Shown here: in pieces, positions 1 to 6,904 of the stretch
How positions within the stretch are numbered: position 1 is the stretch's first letter
How the letters are laid out: each line of letters opens with the position of its first letter
Assembly (NCBI GenBank): GCA_005787645.1
Contig: SYAM01000110.1
Coordinates: 1 to 8,435, forward strand
Direction: 5' to 3'
DNA: 8,435 nucleotides
Origin: Actinomycetota bacterium
Lineage (GTDB): Bacteria > Actinomycetota > Actinomycetes > Nanopelagicales > Nanopelagicaceae
Translations under genes and position numbers: made by a program
Notes under the pieces: model-generated
Told to the model about the DNA's origin: nothing
What the model saw: only the letters and a program-made list of their open reading frames with translations
Databases searched by the model: none

Positions 1-76
1 AATAAGTCATAGAGGGAAAGCGATGCGTGCACTGGCGCACGTGATTTCTCAAGAGCAAGCGAAGTGGCGAAGCTAA
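1..76 (+). CDS. rdgB: C-terminal end of a probable XTP/dITP pyrophosphatase (RdgB/HAM1 family), 5' truncated
   Basis: A frame open from the left edge (first complete codon at position 2) ends at TAA 74-76 and encodes about 24 residues. They begin ISHRGKAMRAL and end in a polar tail (QEQAKWRS). The family is known to end in a conserved SHRGxAL motif followed by a short helix, as in E. coli RdgB and its mycobacterial counterpart, and the position right at the C-terminus fits. The enzyme hydrolyses non-canonical purine nucleoside triphosphates (ITP, dITP, XTP) to monophosphates and pyrophosphate, cleaning the nucleotide pool in the cytoplasm. Only the tail is present, so nothing can be said about the active site. 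The stop codon lies 5 bases from the stop of the convergent MFS gene. The assignment rests on one short motif and is therefore moderate. Confidence 0.68.
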   Translation, partial: ISHRGKAMRALAHVISQEQAKWRS

Positions 77-108
77 ATTAATTAGAGCCGCTCGAATTTT
101 CGCACTTC
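61..108. terminator. Nested inverted repeat across the rdgB/MFS convergent junction, candidate bidirectional terminator
   Basis: GAAGTG (61-66) is complementary to CACTTC (103-108). After one bulged G, CGAA (68-71) pairs with TTCG (99-102). Inside, GCTAA (72-76) can pair with TTAG-GC (82-88), with one unpaired A. The structure covers both stop codons of two genes only 5 bases apart, where some way of ending transcription from both sides is expected. There is no good U-tract on either side, so it is not a classical intrinsic terminator. The function is inferred. Confidence 0.3.
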
Positions 109-1290
109 AGGAAAGAGCAATGAGAAGAGAATTGCGATGACGACCAAAAGGGCAGCCCCGTTTAATGTGAACTCCACTCCGAATTTATCTGCTAAAGGTC
201 CAGCAAGCGCCAAACCCACTGGCCTGAACAGCATCACGATTACCCCGTCGTAAGCGTTGACGCGCGATAGGGCTTCGCGTGGAATTCTGGTTTGGAGCGC
301 GGTATCCCAAATAGTCTTCCAAAGATCAAAGACCACCCCCCATACAAATGCCGCCACAATAATCATCCACAGCGGTTGTGGTTTGGCGATGGTCCAAATA
401 TAAATCGCTAGGAAGACTGTTAGGCCCATCATGGTGAACATTGGATACTTAGGATGGAATCTCATCGCTATCAATGAGCCAACGATGAGCCCAACTGATA
501 CAGCAGTGAGGACCATCGACCACGATTTCGCTCCGTCAAACTTCTCTTTTGCAACAAGTGGTCCTAATACATTTTCTCCAGCAGCCCATGACATGACGAT
601 GAAGGCAAAGCAGATATCGATGACAACCAACCATCGAAACGAGGTAAATACTCGCCATCCTTCTTTGAGATCGTGTAGGACAGTGTTCTCAACTATCTCC
701 ATCGGTGGGGTTACGTGCTTGAAGGTGTAAACGATTATGCCCGCAATAAGAAATGTTGCTGCATCGACTGCGAGTGCGAAAGTACTACCAATGGTGCTTA
801 CAAGAATTCCAGCGAACGCAGCTCCCATGATGAGCGCTGTGTTGGAGAACATATTGTTTAGAGCATTAGCTTTTTGCAGCGCTTGATTCGGTAGCAGCGC
901 AGGGAGTACGCCATTGAATGCCGGCCACCAGATACCCAGCAATAATCCGCACCCTACATTTACCACGACGAAGACCCAGAAGGGTACGTTCCCGGTAGCG
1001 AAAAACGAGACTTGGAAGAAGAGCAACAGTGCTGTGAGTACATCTCCATAAGCAATCCATTTTGCGCGCCCGTATCTATCGGCAATGACTCCGCCGAAGG
1101 GGAACATGATTAGTAGTGCGACTGTATTGATTCCAAGGATCGTGCCAAGCAAAGTCGCACTTCCATTGGGCAGATCAAGAACCGCGAATGCCAGTGCAAC
1201 TGGCGCCATCCCATTTCCAACATTGGAGACAAAACGTGCGAAGTAGAAGCGTCCTACATATTTCTCTTTTACTAAATCCTGTAGTTTCAC
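82..1290 (-). CDS. Major facilitator superfamily transporter, DHA3-like drug/metabolite exporter
   Basis: A 402-residue integral membrane protein of usual MFS length, with about 12 hydrophobic segments (roughly residues 14-38, 45-70, 78-98, 104-130, 150-170, 172-192, 220-240, 255-277, 285-302, 306-325, 345-365, 375-395). The cytoplasmic loop between helices 2 and 3 carries motif A, GGVIADRYGRAK (67-77). An NALNN segment (142-146) after helix 4 and the overall pattern resemble the MFS_3/DHA3 branch (macrolide- and enterobactin-exporter-like proteins). These are proton-driven exporters; the substrate cannot be read from the sequence. The start is GTG at 1290-1288. No ribosome binding site is visible, and no better in-frame start precedes the first helix. 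The gene lies 19 bases downstream of tRNA-Leu on the same strand, so shared transcription is possible. Membrane-exporter identity is firm; subfamily and role are not. Confidence 0.9.
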   Translation of the reverse strand: MKLQDLVKEKYVGRFYFARFVSNVGNGMAPVALAFAVLDLPNGSATLLGTILGINTVALLIMFPFGGVIADRYGRAKWIAYGDVLTALLLFFQVSFFATGNVPFWVFVVVNVGCGLLLGIWWPAFNGVLPALLPNQALQKANALNNMFSNTALIMGAAFAGILVSTIGSTFALAVDAATFLIAGIIVYTFKHVTPPMEIVENTVLHDLKEGWRVFTSFRWLVVIDICFAFIVMSWAAGENVLGPLVAKEKFDGAKSWSMVLTAVSVGLIVGSLIAMRFHPKYPMFTMMGLTVFLAIYIWTIAKPQPLWMIIVAAFVWGVVFDLWKTIWDTALQTRIPREALSRVNAYDGVIVMLFRPVGLALAGPLADKFGVEFTLNGAALLVVIAILFSLLFPEVRKFERL

Positions 1291-1309
1291 CAGCGTTAAT
1301 CCAATCTAG

Positions 1310-1390
1310 TGCGGGAGGTGGGACTTGAACCCACACGACCGAAGTCACAGGTTCCTAAGACCTGCGTGTCTGCCATTTCACCACTCCCGC
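1310..1390 (-). tRNA. tRNA-Leu (anticodon UAG)
   Basis: Read on the minus strand, the acceptor stem GCGGGAG (from 1390) pairs with CTCCCGC (1317-1311), followed by discriminator A (1310). The D-arm carries the TGGTGAAATGGCAGACAC signature typical of tRNA-Leu. The anticodon stem CAGGT/ACCTG encloses loop CTTAGGA, giving anticodon UAG (1357-1355), which reads CUN leucine codons, CUA best. A long variable arm (TGACTTCGGTCG) marks a class II tRNA. The T-arm is GTGGG-TTCAAGT-CCCAC. The 3' CCA is not encoded (CTA follows), so it must be added enzymatically. The gene is divergent from argS and lies just upstream of the MFS gene. Confidence 0.96.
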
Positions 1391-1415
1391 CTAAGATAAG
1401 TGGCGTGTTACCTGG

Positions 1416-1440
1416 CTAAGGGTAAGGCCGATACCCTTAG
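1416..1440. promoter_or_regulatory. Perfect 9+9 bp hyphenated dyad upstream of argS, possible operator or RNA hairpin
   Basis: CTAAGGGTA (1416-1424) and TACCCTTAG (1432-1440) are exact reverse complements separated by the 7-base AGGCCGA. The dyad lies in the divergent region between tRNA-Leu and argS and ends 4 bases before the preferred argS GTG at 1445. As DNA it looks like a site for a dimeric regulator; as RNA it would be a stable hairpin. The right arm contains TACCCT (1432-1437), which matches the loose actinobacterial -10 pattern TANNNT about 7 bases before GTG 1445. That would fit leaderless transcription of argS with the dyad overlapping its promoter. The pairing is seen directly; the function is inferred. 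Confidence 0.45.
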
Positions 1441-1444
1441 AGGT

Positions 1445-3118
1445 GTGAATCCGGAGGAGCTGGCTCGGGCGATATTGGGGGCTATCTCGGAATTTTGCGC
1501 CACCGCCGGCAAGGATTTCGGTCCGTTACCCGAGCATCTTCCACTAGAACTTCCGTTGGAGCGCCCTAAGAATCGGGAGCATGGGGATTACGCGACCTCC
1601 ATCGCCCTCCAGTTGGCGAAAGTTGCTGGACGGAACCCCCGCGAATTAGCAAGAACCTTCGCCCCCCTTATAAACGCACTGCCAGGAGTAGCAAAGGTGG
1701 AGATTGCTGGTCCTGGCTTTCTCAACATCACCCTCGCCCAAGGAGCACAAGGTGCAATTGTCCGCGAGGTGCTGTTGCAAGGGGCGCGATATGGATATGG
1801 CGATGCGCTCGCCGGCTTAACTATCAATTTGGAATTCATCAGCGCTAATCCAACCGGACCACTTCACCTTGGTCATACTCGATGGGCTGCAGTTGGAGAT
1901 TCGATTGCTCGCGTCTTGATTGCAGCAGGTGCGCGCGTCACGCGCGAGTTTTACATCAATGATCGCGGCACTCAAATGGAGCTGTTCGCCGCGTCACTTC
2001 ATGCTGCAGCACATGGATTACCGACTCCAGAGAATGGCTATCACGGTGGCTACATCAATGAACTCGCACAATTAATTGTCGCTAACAATCCATCCATTGT
2101 GGATTTAAGTGGTGAGGATGCTATTGCTGCATTCAAAGAGGCTGGATACAACTGGCAACTTCAAGAGCAAAGAGATGTACTTGATAAATTCGGAACGCAC
2201 TTTGATGTCTGGTACTCCGAAAAGTCACTACATGATTCGGGAGCCGTTTCAAGCCTCGCGCAACGGCTGGAAGATAAGGGACATATTTTTCATGCAGATG
2301 GCGCGGTCTGGTTACGAACCACAGATTTTGGTGATGATAAAGATCGGGTATTAGTGAAGGCAGATGGGGAGCTGACCTATTTCACCTCGGATACTGCTTA
2401 CTATCTAGATAAACGCTCTCGCGGATTTAATCTATGCATCTACCTCTTAGGGGCAGATCATCATGGATATGTTGGGCGCCTGAAAGCTCTAGTTGCCTGC
2501 GCTGGGGATGATCCTGAGAAGAACATTGAAGTGCTGATCGGACAGATGGTGAAGATCTTCGAAAATGGCGAGGAAATCAAACTCTCAAAGCGTGCTGGAA
2601 CAATCATCACATTAGAGGAGTTGGTAGAGAAGGTTGGTGTAGATGCCGCTCGATACACCTTGAGTAGATATCCAACAGATACCCCGCTTACTCTTGATGT
2701 CGATTTACTAAAGAAGCATTCCAATGACAATCCGGTCTATTACGTGCAATATGCACATGCACGTATCAGCGCACTATTGCGAAATGCGAAGGATTTGGGC
2801 GTCTCTCTAGAAGTGGCGGATTTCGAAGAAGAACTCCTCATTCATGAACGTGAGAATGAACTGGCTGGCGCCATCGCACAATTCCCGCAGGTCGTGCTCA
2901 CAGCAGCACACGTTCGTGGCCCACATAAAGTTGCTCGATACCTAGAGGAAATTGCTGGCCTCTACCACCGTTTTTATAACGACTGTCGAGTGCTACCAAT
3001 GGGAGAAGAAAAACCTGCCGCGCTCCATAGCTCGCGCGCGTTACTCTGTTCCGCAACTATGCAAGTAATTGCCAATGGACTAGATCTACTTGGCGTGAGC
3101 GCACCGGAGCGAATGTGA
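1445..3118 (+). CDS. argS: Arginine--tRNA ligase
   Basis: A cytoplasmic class I aminoacyl-tRNA synthetase that attaches arginine to tRNA-Arg using ATP. From GTG 1445 it is 557 residues, normal for bacterial ArgS. In order: the N-terminal Add-1 tRNA-recognition domain (about 1-115, with the EHGDYAT motif at 45-51); the catalytic Rossmann fold, with SANPTGPLHLGH containing HIGH-type HLGH (141-144); the signature LGADHHGYVGRLKAL (335-349); KLSKRAG (379-385) in place of KMSKS; and the DALR anticodon-binding domain, with YVQYAHARISALL (433-445). The frame is open back to another GTG at 1400. I prefer 1445 because VNPEELARAI resembles mycobacterial ArgS N-termini and the extra 15 residues would be encoded by the upstream dyad. 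Neither start has a well-spaced Shine-Dalgarno (GAGGT abuts 1445). The stop overlaps lysA by one base. An argS-lysA operon is known from Corynebacterium glutamicum. Confidence 0.96.
   Translation: MNPEELARAILGAISEFCATAGKDFGPLPEHLPLELPLERPKNREHGDYATSIALQLAKVAGRNPRELARTFAPLINALPGVAKVEIAGPGFLNITLAQGAQGAIVREVLLQGARYGYGDALAGLTINLEFISANPTGPLHLGHTRWAAVGDSIARVLIAAGARVTREFYINDRGTQMELFAASLHAAAHGLPTPENGYHGGYINELAQLIVANNPSIVDLSGEDAIAAFKEAGYNWQLQEQRDVLDKFGTHFDVWYSEKSLHDSGAVSSLAQRLEDKGHIFHADGAVWLRTTDFGDDKDRVLVKADGELTYFTSDTAYYLDKRSRGFNLCIYLLGADHHGYVGRLKALVACAGDDPEKNIEVLIGQMVKIFENGEEIKLSKRAGTIITLEELVEKVGVDAARYTLSRYPTDTPLTLDVDLLKKHSNDNPVYYVQYAHARISALLRNAKDLGVSLEVADFEEELLIHERENELAGAIAQFPQVVLTAAHVRGPHKVARYLEEIAGLYHRFYNDCRVLPMGEEKPAALHSSRALLCSATMQVIANGLDLLGVSAPERM
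3106..3109 (+). promoter_or_regulatory. Ribosome binding site that favours lysA ATG 3118 over GTG 3115
   Basis: GGAG lies inside the last codons of argS, 8 bases before ATG 3118 but only 5 before the adjacent in-frame GTG 3115. The spacing and the TGATG junction, which recurs at hom/thrC and thrC/thrB, favour the ATG. Confidence 0.5.
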
Positions 3119-4473
3119 TGGCTGAAGAGAGTCGATCTAATAGATTGAATGGATTGATTTGGCCTGCCACTGCGAAGAGCGATGAGGAGACAGGTGAACT
3201 CTCAATTGGCGGTCTGAAAGCATCCGAGTTGATAAAGGAATATGGCACACCAGCATTCATCTTGGATGAATCAGATTTCCGCGCTCGGGCAAAAACCTTT
3301 CGCGATGCAACCCATAAGTTCTTTGGAGAAGATGCTGAGGTCTACTACGCAAGTAAAGCATTCACCTCTGTTGCAACATGTAAATGGCTTGCAGCCGATG
3401 GTGTGAACCTTGATGTATGCACTGGGGGAGAGTTGGCCGTGGCGCTAGCCGCCAATTTCCCACCCAATCGAATTGAGGTGCATGGAAATAACAAGTCAGT
3501 GGCGGAAATTGAGGAGGCTATACAAGTAGGAGTACGTTTCATAGTTGCCGATTCACTCATTGAACTTGATCGCATCAATTCAATCGCTGGACGCCTTGGA
3601 AAAAAGCAGGCAATCCTCCTCCGCCTCACTCCGGGGATTTCGGCGCATACTCATGAATCTATTGCGACTGCGCATGAAGATGTGAAATTTGGCTTCTCTA
3701 TTGCAAGTGGCGCTGCGATGCTTGCAGCGGTAACTGCGATTAAGAGAGAACACCTCATTCTTGAAGGTGTGCATTGCCATATAGGTTCACAGATATTTGA
3801 TGATGCCGGGTTCATACTCGCAATCGAGCGACTCATTAGATTTATCGCTGAAGTAAAAAAGACTCACAGTGTCGAACTTCATCACTTAGATTTTGGTGGC
3901 GGCTTTGGAATCGCATATACAGATTTAGATGACCCGATGGACATTCATCTAGTGCTTCAGAAGATTCATGAGGCCCTTGTAGCGCAATGTGAGAAGAACG
4001 AGATTTCAATGCCGACCATCGCAATTGAGCCAGGTCGAGCGATAGCTGGTCCTGCGATGGTGACGTTGTACGAAGTGGGCACGGTTAAAGATGTAGTTTT
4101 AGAAGATGGCAAAACCCGCACATACATCTCAGTCGATGGTGGCATGAGCGATAACATCCGGCCATCCCTCTATGGCGCTGAATACAGCGCGCTGCTCGCC
4201 AATCGAATCTCTACTGCCCCGCCTACACCATCTCGTGTAGTTGGTAAACATTGCGAAACCGGTGACATCGTCATTCGTGATATCGCGCTCCCTAGTGACA
4301 TAGTTCCTGGAGATGTGTTGGCGATACCGGCAACGGGCGCTTATGGCAGAAGCATGGCAAGTAATTACAACCATATTCTCCGACCACCAGTGATCGCCGT
4401 TTCCGATGGTGTGGCAAAGACCATTATTCGCCGCGAGAAAATCTCAGATTTACTCGCCCTTGAAGAGGGATAG
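3118..4473 (+). CDS. lysA: Diaminopimelate decarboxylase
   Basis: A cytoplasmic PLP enzyme that decarboxylates meso-2,6-diaminopimelate to L-lysine, the last step of the DAP pathway. It has 451 residues from ATG 3118, normal for the actinobacterial form. It is a fold-type III protein with an alanine-racemase-like barrel followed by a beta domain. Visible motifs (numbered from ATG): YYASKAF with the PLP lysine near 80; the HCHIGSQIFD segment near 219-228; the glycine-rich phosphate-binding GGGFGIAY near 260-267; EPGRAIAGPA near 304-313; DGGMSDNIRPSLYG near 340-353; CETGD near 379-383, whose Cys belongs to the active site completed across the dimer; and GAYGRSMASNYN near 407-418. The gene overlaps argS by one base (TGATG), implying translational coupling. 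A 47-base gap without a convincing terminator follows before hom. No key residue appears to be missing. Confidence 0.97.
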   Translation: MAEESRSNRLNGLIWPATAKSDEETGELSIGGLKASELIKEYGTPAFILDESDFRARAKTFRDATHKFFGEDAEVYYASKAFTSVATCKWLAADGVNLDVCTGGELAVALAANFPPNRIEVHGNNKSVAEIEEAIQVGVRFIVADSLIELDRINSIAGRLGKKQAILLRLTPGISAHTHESIATAHEDVKFGFSIASGAAMLAAVTAIKREHLILEGVHCHIGSQIFDDAGFILAIERLIRFIAEVKKTHSVELHHLDFGGGFGIAYTDLDDPMDIHLVLQKIHEALVAQCEKNEISMPTIAIEPGRAIAGPAMVTLYEVGTVKDVVLEDGKTRTYISVDGGMSDNIRPSLYGAEYSALLANRISTAPPTPSRVVGKHCETGDIVIRDIALPSDIVPGDVLAIPATGAYGRSMASNYNHILRPPVIAVSDGVAKTIIRREKISDLLALEEG

Positions 4474-4520
4474 CCGCTCGGATTCCTCGAGGTAGCCCCT
4501 CAATGTGGGAGAGTTAGACA

Positions 4521-5831
4521 ATGGAAAGCCGGTCCGCACGCGATTCAATCGCTATCGCCCTGCTCGGTGCAGGATCGGTGGGAAGTAATGTCGCCGCCCA
4601 GTTACTCGCAGGCCATGATGACCTTGCGGCGCGTGCGGGAGCGCAACTGAAATTAGTTGCTGTTGCCGTCAATGATGGCAAGAAAGCACGACCCGAACTC
4701 GAACGAGCTGGCGTCAAAGTTACGACGGATGCCCATGCATTAGTGACGGATCCCGCTATAGATATCATCATCGAGGTAATTGGTGGTATCGAACCGGCGC
4801 GCACTCTCATTCTTGAAGCCTTGAATTCTGGTAAATCAGTGGTGACCGCAAATAAAGCGCTATTAGCCCAACATGGTGGTGAGTTATTCGAAGCAGCGGC
4901 GAAGAATAATGTCGACCTCTATTTTGAAGCAGCCGTTGCTGGCGCTATTCCGATTATCCGACCACTGCGCGACTCACTCGCTGGAGATCATGTTGCTCGT
5001 GTGATGGGCATTGTAAACGGGACTACAAATTTCATTCTTAGTCAGATGTCTAACCATGGAATATCTTTCGAAGCTGCTCTCAAAGAGGCGCAGTCGCTTG
5101 GTTATGCAGAGGCAGATCCCAGTGCAGATGTTGAGGGATTCGATGCAGCAGCTAAAGCATCGATACTTGCGAGCCTAGCCTTCCACTCTCGAGTAAGTGG
5201 TAGCGATGTCTATCGGGAGGGAATCTCTGAAATCACAGCAGATATCGTTCGCATTGCTGCTGAGATGGAACATGTTGTGAAATTACTAGCAATCGCAGAG
5301 TTGACCCGCGATGGGAAAATCGCAGTCCGTGTACACCCGGCGCTCATTCCCAATACACACCCACTCGCAGCAGTTCGAGACTCTTTCAATGCAGTCTTTG
5401 TTGAGGCAGAAGCAGCTGGCGAATTAATGTTCTATGGACGCGGCGCAGGGGGTGCTCCTACTGCCTCTGCCGTGTTGGGCGATTTGGTAGCGGTCGCGCG
5501 CCACAAAATTATTGGTGGTTTGGGACCACAAGAGAGTACCTATGCCGAACGTGAGATTGCACCGATGGGGCAGACGCTTACCCGCTATTTGATTCGCCTT
5601 AATGTCAATGATCGTCCAGGTGTACTGGCGTCGGTTGCAAATGTCTTCTCTTCACATTCAGTCTCAATCCAAACGGTTCGTCAAGATGGTCGTGGCGCTC
5701 AAGCAGAGTTGATTGTGGTCACACACACCGCATCTGATGCTGCGCTCGCGCAGACAGTCGGAGGTCTACGAAAGTTAGATACCGTTCGCTCAGTGGAGAG
5801 CGTCATTCGAGTCGAAGGTGGCAACTTCTGA
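4521..5831 (+). CDS. hom: Homoserine dehydrogenase with C-terminal ACT domain
   Basis: Reduces L-aspartate 4-semialdehyde to L-homoserine with NAD(P)H, at the branch leading to threonine, methionine and isoleucine. It is a 436-residue monofunctional enzyme with no aspartokinase fusion. The N-terminal Rossmann domain has IALLGAGSVGSNV with GxGxxG at 16-21. The catalytic domain contains TANKALLAQHG (109-119), MGIVNGTTNFIL (162-173) and EADPSADVEGFDAAAK (197-212), where D208 and K212 match the Asp/Lys catalytic pair of the family. The C-terminus (about 355-432) is an ACT domain starting YLIRLNVNDRPGVLASVA, which in this family commonly mediates threonine feedback inhibition. GGAG at 4508-4511, 9 bases before ATG 4521, is a plausible ribosome binding site. 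The stop overlaps thrC by one base (TGATG). The 47-base gap after lysA shows no leader peptide rich in Thr or Ile codons and no convincing attenuator. Confidence 0.97.
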   Translation: MESRSARDSIAIALLGAGSVGSNVAAQLLAGHDDLAARAGAQLKLVAVAVNDGKKARPELERAGVKVTTDAHALVTDPAIDIIIEVIGGIEPARTLILEALNSGKSVVTANKALLAQHGGELFEAAAKNNVDLYFEAAVAGAIPIIRPLRDSLAGDHVARVMGIVNGTTNFILSQMSNHGISFEAALKEAQSLGYAEADPSADVEGFDAAAKASILASLAFHSRVSGSDVYREGISEITADIVRIAAEMEHVVKLLAIAELTRDGKIAVRVHPALIPNTHPLAAVRDSFNAVFVEAEAAGELMFYGRGAGGAPTASAVLGDLVAVARHKIIGGLGPQESTYAEREIAPMGQTLTRYLIRLNVNDRPGVLASVANVFSSHSVSIQTVRQDGRGAQAELIVVTHTASDAALAQTVGGLRKLDTVRSVESVIRVEGGNF

Positions 5832-6904
5832 TGTTTGGAAAGAAGCAAGCACAACCTTGGCGCGGAGTTATAAATGAGTATCGCCATCGCCTTCCAGTTT
5901 CTGCGAAGACTCCGATAGTCACTCTCAATGAGGGTGGTACTCCACTTGTGTATGCCTGTGTGCTCTCGGAGATGTTGGCTGGAGAGGTTTGGGTAAAGGT
6001 AGAAGGTTCAAATCCCACTGGCTCTTTCAAAGATCGCGGTATGACGATGGCGATGAGCAAAGCTGCCGAAGATGGCGCCAAAGTAGTGGTCTGTGCATCA
6101 ACGGGTAACACCAGCGCTAGCGCAGCTGCTTATGCGACAAAAGCGGGCATGATTCCTGCAGTACTGGTTCCGCAAGGAAAGATAGCTATGGGTAAGTTAG
6201 CGCAAGCTGTAATCCATGGCGCGAAGTTGCTCCAAGTCGACGGTAATTTCGATGACTGCCTCACTCTTGCTCGTCAATTAGCTGAGAATTATCCAGTCGC
6301 ACTCGTGAACTCGGTCAATCCATATCGCCTTCAAGGCCAAAAGACCGCTGCGTTTGAAATTATCGATGTGCTCGGATTCGCACCCGATATACATGCGCTA
6401 CCAGTGGGCAATGCCGGCAATATCACCGCATATTGGATGGGTTATCAGGAATACCATCGCGACCGGATTGCAAAGTCATTGCCACAGATGTGGGGATTCC
6501 AAGCAGAAGGTGCAGCGCCAATCGTTCGCGGCGCAATTGTTGAGAAGCCTGAGACGATTGCAACGGCTATTCGAATCGGGAATCCGGCATCATGGAAAGA
6601 AGCAGAGGCTGCGCGCGACCAATCACGTGGTCGAATTGATTCCGTTACCGATGAAGAGATTCTGAGTGCGTATCGATTGATTGCAGGGCATGAGGGAATC
6701 TTCTGTGAACCATCATCAGCCGCTGGCCTTGCTGGTCTGCTTAAGATGAAGGCAGCAGGCGCGCTCCCTAAGGGAAAGAAGATTGTGATTACGGTGACAG
6801 GAAATGGATTGAAGGATGTGCAATGGGCTCTCGAAGGCTCGGCCGACCCTATTGTTATCCCTGTCTCGCTCAGCCAAGCCGCTAAAGTTTTGGAGCTTTC
6901 CTGA
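5831..6904 (+). CDS. thrC: Threonine synthase
   Basis: A PLP-dependent enzyme that converts O-phospho-L-homoserine and water to L-threonine and phosphate, the final step of threonine synthesis. At 357 residues it has the short form typical of Actinobacteria. Motifs: VKVEGSNPTGSFKDRG, with the PLP-binding lysine at K67; the asparagine-bearing loop STGNTSASAAAYA (90-102); the phosphate-cup glycine loop PVGNAGNITAYW (191-202); EPSSAAGLAGL (293-303); and TVTGNGLKD (321-329) near the end of the fold. The start ATG overlaps the hom stop (TGATG). AAGGTGG at 5815-5821 inside hom, 9 bases upstream, can serve as ribosome binding site. It also overlaps thrB by one base, so hom, thrC and thrB should be translated from one message. 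Related fold-type II enzymes such as threonine dehydratase are unlikely, given the operon context and the motifs. Confidence 0.97.
   Translation: MFGKKQAQPWRGVINEYRHRLPVSAKTPIVTLNEGGTPLVYACVLSEMLAGEVWVKVEGSNPTGSFKDRGMTMAMSKAAEDGAKVVVCASTGNTSASAAAYATKAGMIPAVLVPQGKIAMGKLAQAVIHGAKLLQVDGNFDDCLTLARQLAENYPVALVNSVNPYRLQGQKTAAFEIIDVLGFAPDIHALPVGNAGNITAYWMGYQEYHRDRIAKSLPQMWGFQAEGAAPIVRGAIVEKPETIATAIRIGNPASWKEAEAARDQSRGRIDSVTDEEILSAYRLIAGHEGIFCEPSSAAGLAGLLKMKAAGALPKGKKIVITVTGNGLKDVQWALEGSADPIVIPVSLSQAAKVLELS

Noticed and set aside
431..730. 99-codon + strand frame antisense to the MFS gene
   Set aside because: It is a shadow of a clearly real transporter gene; the composition is not protein-like and no family motif or ribosome site is present.
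1391..1410. TAAGAT-type -10 for argS or TATCTT/TAACAC-type -10 for tRNA-Leu
   Set aside because: Weak hexamers without suitably spaced -35 partners, or with starts falling inside the tRNA; not enough to annotate.
4474..4520. Threonine/isoleucine leader peptide or T-box style attenuator before hom
   Set aside because: The gap is only 47 bases, has no short ORF with regulatory codons, no T-box motif and only the small CCTCGAGG palindrome (4485-4492).
4514..4810. 98-codon minus-strand frame opposite the start of hom
   Set aside because: Fully overlaps the hom Rossmann domain coding sequence; an antisense shadow without recognisable features.
5803..6111. 102-codon minus-strand frame across the hom/thrC junction
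   Set aside because: Opposes two well-supported genes and shows no domain or start context.
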